Origin: JAJFTV01 sp964426355
GTDB lineage: Bacteria > Chloroflexota > Anaerolineae > Anaerolineales > Anaerolineaceae
Length of the DNA stretch: 18,130 bases
NCBI GenBank assembly: GCA_964426355.1
Contig: CAYRRA010000087.1
Coordinates: 1 to 18,130, forward strand
Direction of reading: 5' to 3'
The position numbers and the translations under genes were made by a program. Of the stretch, positions 13,904 to 18,130 are shown piece after piece (position 1 is the first letter of the stretch; each line of letters opens with the position of its first letter). The notes under the pieces were generated by a model that did not search any database, was not told the DNA's origin, and saw nothing but the letters and a program-made list of their open reading frames with translations.

Positions 13904-15574
13904 ATGGAAAATTATAATGTGTTAAGAAGATTATTCACAAGTCGAGGGGGTAGGCATTTAAGAGAATATCTGACGGCATATACATTTATTGCTCCAGCCA
14001 CGATACTTATCTTTATTTTTGGCATCTTTCCCGTAGGCTTTGCGATATACGTCAGCTTGCATAAGTGGCGAATCAAACGAACCGACATGATAGGCTTGGA
14101 TAATTATGTTCGGGCAATTGATAACCTGGCGTATGTCGCGGTATTTTTGTTAGGGATCGGTGCCCTGGTTGCGATTTACTTCCTTCTCAAGCGTATTTTG
14201 CAGACGATGCAGAAGTATGGTGACCGTCCGTGGGTATGTATATTTCCTGGTCTATTTTACGCTGGGATTGTGTTCTCATTTCTGCGTTGGGCATATATAC
14301 AACTGCCTGAAGTGCTCGACATTGCAGATAAATTAAGAGGTCTGGAAAGGACCCGGGAAGTATTTATGCGCTTGCTGGGTGAAGCATTTCGAGCGGAAAG
14401 CGTGGTGCCAGTCTGGCGTTCTTTTATCTGGATTTTGTTATGCGGAATTGCAGTTGGGATATTGGTGATGTATGCCTGGCGGAATAGAAGGAACTTTTTC
14501 TACCAGGTCAATTTTGGGATGATCTTTATTTGTTTAGGGATCGGTATTGGTTTGCTTTACTATACTCAGCAACAAATCGGGTTGGCTTATGCTGAGGCGG
14601 TTGAGAATGGCACTGATCCAGGCATTTGGTCACAGTTCATTACCATTACCAGTGGTGTCTTGCTTTTGGCTGCTGCATGGCTGATTTGGCGAAATGCGGA
14701 AAAACAACTTTCCAACCGTAGTTTTTGGCTGCGGATTTTGGCGGCTATGGTTCTGCTGGTAGGCGGTTGGATGCTGATTGGAGAGATTCCGACCATTGTT
14801 GCCTCTGGTGATCCGAAATTATGGAAAGGTTTAAAAGTTACATTGTTTTTTGCCGTGGGCACCGTCCCTTTCCAGCTTACTATCGCTTTATTCATGTCCA
14901 TCCTTCTCTTTCAAAAGTTACGCGGTTCAAATATGTTCCGCATCATCTATTTTATCCCCTACGTTACCCCAGCTATTGCCAGTGCAGCGGTCTTCAAGCA
15001 GATGTTTTCCAATCGATACACCGCACCTGTCAATATGCTTTTTCGTTCGTTAGGTTTGGAACCACAACAATGGTTGTTTGAACCGAGAGGTATCTTTTCT
15101 TTAATCGGCGGTCATTTTGGGATCAACATACCGGACTGGGCTGGCGGTCCGAGCCTTGCACTGTCCGTCATCATCCTGCATTCTATCTGGACTTTCGTGG
15201 GGTATGACATCGTTATTTACCTGGCTGGCTTGGGAAATATCCCCAAAGAGTTGGTTGAAGCGGCTGAAGTAGATGGTGCAAATAAGTGGCAGGTTTTTCG
15301 CCATATCACTTTTCCGCTGCTTTCCCCAACGACATATTTCCTTTCACTGATTGCCATCATCGGTACTTTCAAGGCTTTCAATACCATCTGGATTTTCAGA
15401 GACAGCCTGGCATTAGGCACTACCGATACTTTCAGTGTGACCATATTTATCGAATTCTTTGAAAAACTACGTTACGGCTATGCCTCCGCACTGGCGTTTG
15501 TCTTGTTCGCCATAATTCTTTCATTGACGTATATCAATAATCGTCTGCAAGGTTCTCGGGTGTTCTATGGCTAA
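13904..15574 (+). CDS. MalF-like sugar ABC transporter permease with a large extra membrane insert
   Basis: A 556-residue permease, far longer than the usual roughly 300. Residues 1-70 are the normal MalF-type start with helix 1 (about 25-50) and the segment [20 protein letters not shown]. Residues about 75-300 are an insert with about six further hydrophobic stretches (near 76-97, 110-131, 172-192, 203-221, 245-263 and 276-298) and a charged stretch at 135-165. The standard transport core resumes at about 308 with [20 protein letters not shown]. The ATPase-docking EAA loop is at 452-471 ([20 protein letters not shown]). It should import a carbohydrate with the next two gene products. The start ATG has only a weak upstream site (AAGTGA); a GTG at codon 6 is an alternative. 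It overlaps the next gene by 8 bases. Confidence 0.9.
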   Translation: MENYNVLRRLFTSRGGRHLREYLTAYTFIAPATILIFIFGIFPVGFAIYVSLHKWRIKRTDMIGLDNYVRAIDNLAYVAVFLLGIGALVAIYFLLKRILQTMQKYGDRPWVCIFPGLFYAGIVFSFLRWAYIQLPEVLDIADKLRGLERTREVFMRLLGEAFRAESVVPVWRSFIWILLCGIAVGILVMYAWRNRRNFFYQVNFGMIFICLGIGIGLLYYTQQQIGLAYAEAVENGTDPGIWSQFITITSGVLLLAAAWLIWRNAEKQLSNRSFWLRILAAMVLLVGGWMLIGEIPTIVASGDPKLWKGLKVTLFFAVGTVPFQLTIALFMSILLFQKLRGSNMFRIIYFIPYVTPAIASAAVFKQMFSNRYTAPVNMLFRSLGLEPQQWLFEPRGIFSLIGGHFGINIPDWAGGPSLALSVIILHSIWTFVGYDIVIYLAGLGNIPKELVEAAEVDGANKWQVFRHITFPLLSPTTYFLSLIAIIGTFKAFNTIWIFRDSLALGTTDTFSVTIFIEFFEKLRYGYASALAFVLFAIILSLTYINNRLQGSRVFYG

Positions 15575-16433
15575 AGAAACGAAACACAAATATCACTTTT
15601 CAACGTCGACGCGAATAAAGATTCTCTCGTATGTCATTTTGGTTTTTGGCGCCATCCTCTCGCTTGTCCCCTTCGTATGGATGGTTTCTACGTCATTAAA
15701 GAGTCTCGGTGAAGCGCTTGGTACGAATTTCTTCCCCTCTACACTGCATTTCGAAAACTATGCTGAGGCTTGGAGAAAAGCGTTATTCTCCGAGTATTTT
15801 TTAAACAGCCTGATCATCACGGCAATCACATTAGCCGGCGAATTGACATTTAGTGTGTTGGCTGCATACGCGTTCGCGCGCATGAAATTTCCGGGTCGTG
15901 ATTTGATCTTCTCAATCCTTTTGAGTACCATCATGATTCCTGCAATGGTGTTTATCATCCCCAATTTCCTGACGGTTACCTGGTTAGGAAGGATAGGTCC
16001 TGTACCCTGGATAAATAACTGGCCCTCGCTGACGATACCCTTCATGGGGAGCATTTTTTCGATTTTCTTGTTGAAGCAATTTTTTGCACAAGTACCCGAT
16101 GAACTTTTTGATTCAGCACAAATCGATGGGGCGGGACATTTGCGGTTTTTGTTGCAAATCGTACTTCCTTTGTCGAAGGCTCCGATTATGGTCATTGTGG
16201 TTTTATCCTTTATCGGAACATGGAACTCGCTTGCCTGGCCCATGCTGGTTACCAATACCCCGGATTGGCGACCGATTTCAGTAGGCTTGATGAACTTCGT
16301 TAATGAAGCTGGTCAGGAAATTAATCTGACAATGGCTGGAGCATTCATCACCATCATCCCGATTTTGATCATTTACTTCTTTACACAGAAACAATTTACA
16401 GAAAGCATCGCACGATCGGGTTTGAAGGGTTAA
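15567..16433 (+). CDS. MalG-like sugar ABC transporter permease
   Basis: A 288-residue inner-membrane permease of the MalG/CUT1 type with six expected helices. Helix 1 lies near 20-40, followed by STSLKS; the core runs from about 80. The EAA loop is at 180-201 ([21 protein letters not shown]), and the C-terminus [14 protein letters not shown] is the typical MalG ending. It pairs with the enlarged MalF-like protein to form the channel. The ATG overlaps the stop of the first permease gene (ATGGCTAA), with no good ribosome site of its own, so translation is probably coupled. No ATPase gene is found in the window; a shared MsmX/UgpC-type ATPase encoded elsewhere is likely. Confidence 0.95.
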   Translation: MAKETKHKYHFSTSTRIKILSYVILVFGAILSLVPFVWMVSTSLKSLGEALGTNFFPSTLHFENYAEAWRKALFSEYFLNSLIITAITLAGELTFSVLAAYAFARMKFPGRDLIFSILLSTIMIPAMVFIIPNFLTVTWLGRIGPVPWINNWPSLTIPFMGSIFSIFLLKQFFAQVPDELFDSAQIDGAGHLRFLLQIVLPLSKAPIMVIVVLSFIGTWNSLAWPMLVTNTPDWRPISVGLMNFVNEAGQEINLTMAGAFITIIPILIIYFFTQKQFTESIARSGLKG

Positions 16434-16449
16434 TCAACAAAAAATCTCT

Positions 16450-16487
16450 CTTATCGAAAGGAGGTGGTTACAGAACAACGCGATAAG
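16450..16487 (+). promoter_or_regulatory. Hairpin presenting a perfect Shine-Dalgarno sequence upstream of the binding-protein gene
   Basis: CTTATCG (16450-16456) and CGATAAG (16481-16487) form a 7-bp stem. Its 24-base loop carries AAAGGAGGTG (16457-16466), an essentially perfect match to the 16S rRNA tail. No ATG, GTG or TTG follows at a usable distance; the true ribosome site of the binding protein is a second AGGAGA at 16525-16530. A start-less SD that protects mRNA from 5' decay is known as STAB-SD in Bacillus cry3A. The same role here is inferred and would raise binding-protein mRNA over the permease mRNA. Confidence 0.5.
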
Positions 16488-16540
16488 GATATTGATGTAA
16501 AAAATTACCATATACGTATCTACTAGGAGATGAATGAAAA

Positions 16541-17974
16541 ATGAAAAAAATTAGCATACTCATCACGGTCATGATGCTGTTTGCCATTGTTTTGTCTGCC
16601 TGTACGCCAAAGGCGACGGCTGAACCGACAGCGGTACCGGAAGTTGAAGAAGAACCAGCGGAAGTAGCTCCACCAGAAGCTCCAGTTGAAGAAGAACCCG
16701 TCGCCGAAGAAGAACCAACTGAAGAAGTCGTGGAAGAACCCCCATTGGCTGGCGTCAAGATTCAATTCTGGCATGTCTATTCAGATTCACCCGGCGAAGG
16801 GCTTCAGGCATTGGTGGATGAATTCAATGCAACAAATACCTACGGAATCATCGTGCAAGCGCTGAACCAGGGTAATTACGGCGATGTTGAGGATAAGGTG
16901 AATGCAGGCATTCAGTCGGGTGATCTGCCCGATGTCGTCATGGCATACACGAACTCGCTTGCAGATTGGTACTCGGTTGATTCGATTATTGACCTCAACC
17001 CCTATATCAATGATCCTGAATACGGTCTCACTGCTGAACAACTGGCAGACCTGTATCCCCACCTCAAAGCAGCAGGGTCAACCCCAGAAGGTGCATGGAT
17101 TGCTTATCCAATGACACAATCCGCTAATGTTTTGGTCTACAACTTTACCTGGGCTGAGGAATTGGGCTTTGAAAACCCACCAGCGACCTCTGCGGATTTG
17201 AAAGAGATTGCCTGCGCCGCTGCGGCAGAGAATACTGCAAAAGGTGGTGATTTTGCAGGAACAGGTGGGTTGGTGTACTACCCCAATGCGACTAACTGGC
17301 TGCATTTTCTGTATGCATTCGGTGGTTCTGAGCTTAATGAAGCCGGAGATGCCTATGATTTCACATCCCAGGCAGCCATCGATGCATCTTTGTTCCTTTT
17401 GGACATGAAGACCAGCGGTTGCTTGTTCCAGACCGAAAGTTATCCAAACCCCGAACAGGCACAGCGAAAAGCATTGATTACCATGAGCTCGACCGCAGGC
17501 GCCCCATATTATGTTGCCGCATTTGAACAAGCAGGAAACACTACCGATGTATGGGGATGGTTGGCAGCACCGGGTCCGGATGGCAAGCTGGCTGTTGATG
17601 CCTTCCAGCAAATGCTGGGCGTTGTCCCAAGCACCGAGGACGAACAACTGGCTTCCTGGCTGTTTGTCAAATGGTTAACCTCGCCGGAAATCCAGGCACG
17701 CTGGGTGAAAATCAGCGGTTATTACGGCACGCAAACCTCAACTGAAACTCTGCTGGCTGATTATGCTGTAGAGAATCCTGTTTGGGCAAGCGGTGTTGAA
17801 CTGGCTGCTGTGGGACCGTCAGAACCACAGACGTTCCCCGCCTGGTCTTCTGTTCGCCGTGCAATCAATGACGCGGCAGCAGAACTGTTCAATGCTACTG
17901 ACCAGGCACAAATCGAAGAGCTTTTGACCCGACTCACACAGACCGCCAACGACCTCGTCGCCGAATTAGAGTGA
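16541..17974 (+). CDS. Extracellular solute-binding lipoprotein (family 1) of sugar ABC importer
   Basis: A 477-residue lipoprotein: the signal peptide ends in the lipobox LSAC with Cys21. A Glu/Pro-rich acidic linker occupies about residues 22-70 and probably spaces the domain from the membrane. The binding domain begins with VKIQFWHVYSDSPGEGLQAL and contains the family 1 landmarks GDLPDVVMAYTNSLADW, ANVLVYNFTWAEELGFENPP and LASWLFVKWLTSPEIQARW. It captures a carbohydrate outside the cell and delivers it to the two upstream permeases. The ligand is not identifiable, although the MalF/MalG-type partners point to an oligosaccharide, sugar or glycerol-phosphate-like compound. ATG 16541-16543 has AGGAGA 10 bases upstream. 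Being last in the operon after a special leader structure fits a need for more copies. Confidence 0.95.
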   Translation: MKKISILITVMMLFAIVLSACTPKATAEPTAVPEVEEEPAEVAPPEAPVEEEPVAEEEPTEEVVEEPPLAGVKIQFWHVYSDSPGEGLQALVDEFNATNTYGIIVQALNQGNYGDVEDKVNAGIQSGDLPDVVMAYTNSLADWYSVDSIIDLNPYINDPEYGLTAEQLADLYPHLKAAGSTPEGAWIAYPMTQSANVLVYNFTWAEELGFENPPATSADLKEIACAAAAENTAKGGDFAGTGGLVYYPNATNWLHFLYAFGGSELNEAGDAYDFTSQAAIDASLFLLDMKTSGCLFQTESYPNPEQAQRKALITMSSTAGAPYYVAAFEQAGNTTDVWGWLAAPGPDGKLAVDAFQQMLGVVPSTEDEQLASWLFVKWLTSPEIQARWVKISGYYGTQTSTETLLADYAVENPVWASGVELAAVGPSEPQTFPAWSSVRRAINDAAAELFNATDQAQIEELLTRLTQTANDLVAELE

Positions 17975-18001
17975 TCGTGGCAGAAAGCAATCGAGTGATA
18001 T

Positions 18002-18046
18002 AAAAAAACAACCTCCAGAGAAATACAAACAGGAGGTTGTTTTTTT
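18002..18046 (+). terminator. Bidirectional-looking terminator after the binding-protein gene
   Basis: ACAACCTCC (18008-18016) pairs with GGAGGTTGT (18032-18040), and the flanking A run and T run extend the stem to about 15 bp around a 15-base loop. Six T residues follow directly. It lies about 28 bases after the stop of the binding protein. Confidence 0.9.
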
Positions 18047-18064
18047 CATTCCCTGTGTTATAAT
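18037..18064 (+). promoter_or_regulatory. Promoter of the downstream (partial) tRNA
   Basis: -35-like TTGTTT (18037-18042), lying inside the terminator's 3' arm, and a consensus -10 TATAAT (18059-18064) are spaced by 16 bases. A 7-bp hairpin (CGGATGG/CCATCCG, 18074-18092) lies between the predicted start and the tRNA. Confidence 0.5.
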
Positions 18065-18101
18065 TTTGCCGTTCGGATGGGGTAACCATCCGCGGGTGTT
18101 T

Positions 18102-18130
18102 GGAGAGTTAACATAGTCTGGCCTAATGTG
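18102..18130 (+). tRNA. 5' part of a class II tRNA, probably tRNA-Ser (cut by window end)
   Basis: The last 29 bases fit the start of a tRNA: acceptor strand GGAGAGT, then TA at positions 8-9. A 3-bp D stem (ACA/TGT) closes the loop TAGTCTGGCCTAA, with the invariant A14, G15, G18-G19 and A21, followed by G26. The GGAGAG acceptor and the short D stem are typical of tRNA-Ser. The anticodon lies beyond the window, so the identity is an inference. Confidence 0.6.

Noticed and set aside
13904..15574. That the long permease is a fusion or assembly error
   Set aside because: The frame is open throughout, the insert is hydrophobic and protein-like, base use is uniform, and both ends match MalF sequence.
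16457..16500. A short translated ORF after the perfect Shine-Dalgarno sequence
   Set aside because: No ATG, GTG or TTG lies 5-12 bases downstream; the first TTG/ATG is about 30 bases away and is followed at once by TAA.
16468..16774. Gly/Ser-rich and Phe/Trp-rich minus-strand ORFs
   Set aside because: They are mirror images of the Glu/Pro codon repeats in the binding-protein linker.
1..18130. CRISPR arrays, insertion sequences, phage genes, rRNA genes or toxin-antitoxin pairs
   Set aside because: No regularly spaced repeats, transposase or integrase motifs, terminal repeats or matching small gene pairs were found by reading both strands.

Overview
The window looks like ordinary chromosome of a member of the Chloroflexota, most likely class Anaerolineae. 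This is inferred from protein style: lipoproteins and membrane-anchored proteins with long Thr/Pro/Glu/Ala-rich linkers (including the ATAEA-type run at 11400-12269), the ribosomal protein sequences, a threonyl-tRNA synthetase that begins directly at the editing domain, and a DUF711 protein. No phage, IS element, CRISPR array or plasmid function was seen.

Left part (1-7170), nearly all on the minus strand. A truncated secreted-protein gene (1-639, plus strand) converges on a tightly overlapping three-gene operon with its own promoter: macro-domain protein, SpoU/TrmH-type RNA methyltransferase, DUF711 protein. Upstream of it lies the translation operon infC-rpmI-rplT. infC appears to use an ATT start codon, and the operon has a good promoter, a strong terminator and a terminator-like hairpin on the rpmI stop codon. 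Further upstream is thrS, preceded by a complete T-box riboswitch: promoter, specifier loop with ACC (Thr), T-box motif and terminator.

Middle (7216-11400). Structured intergenic DNA is followed by a minus-strand cluster: a beta-helix carbohydrate-binding lipoprotein (Cthe_2159-like), a VTC-type polyphosphate polymerase-like protein and a DUF4956 membrane protein. A tRNA-Val(GAC) gene follows, with its own promoter and terminator.

Right part (11400-18130). Two minus-strand genes, a membrane-anchored protein with a LamG/DUF1080-like domain and an alkaline-phosphatase-superfamily phosphodiesterase, are divergent from a plus-strand carbohydrate ABC importer. The importer has a MalF-like permease with a large extra multi-helix insert, a MalG-like permease and a solute-binding lipoprotein, with no ATPase gene in view. 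A hairpin displaying a perfect Shine-Dalgarno sequence precedes the binding-protein gene. The window ends in the first 29 bases of what looks like a class II tRNA (probably Ser), just after a strong terminator and a promoter.

The best candidates for a little-described system are the beta-helix/VTC/DUF4956 cluster and the enlarged MalF-like permease. The best supported regulatory element is the thrS T-box.
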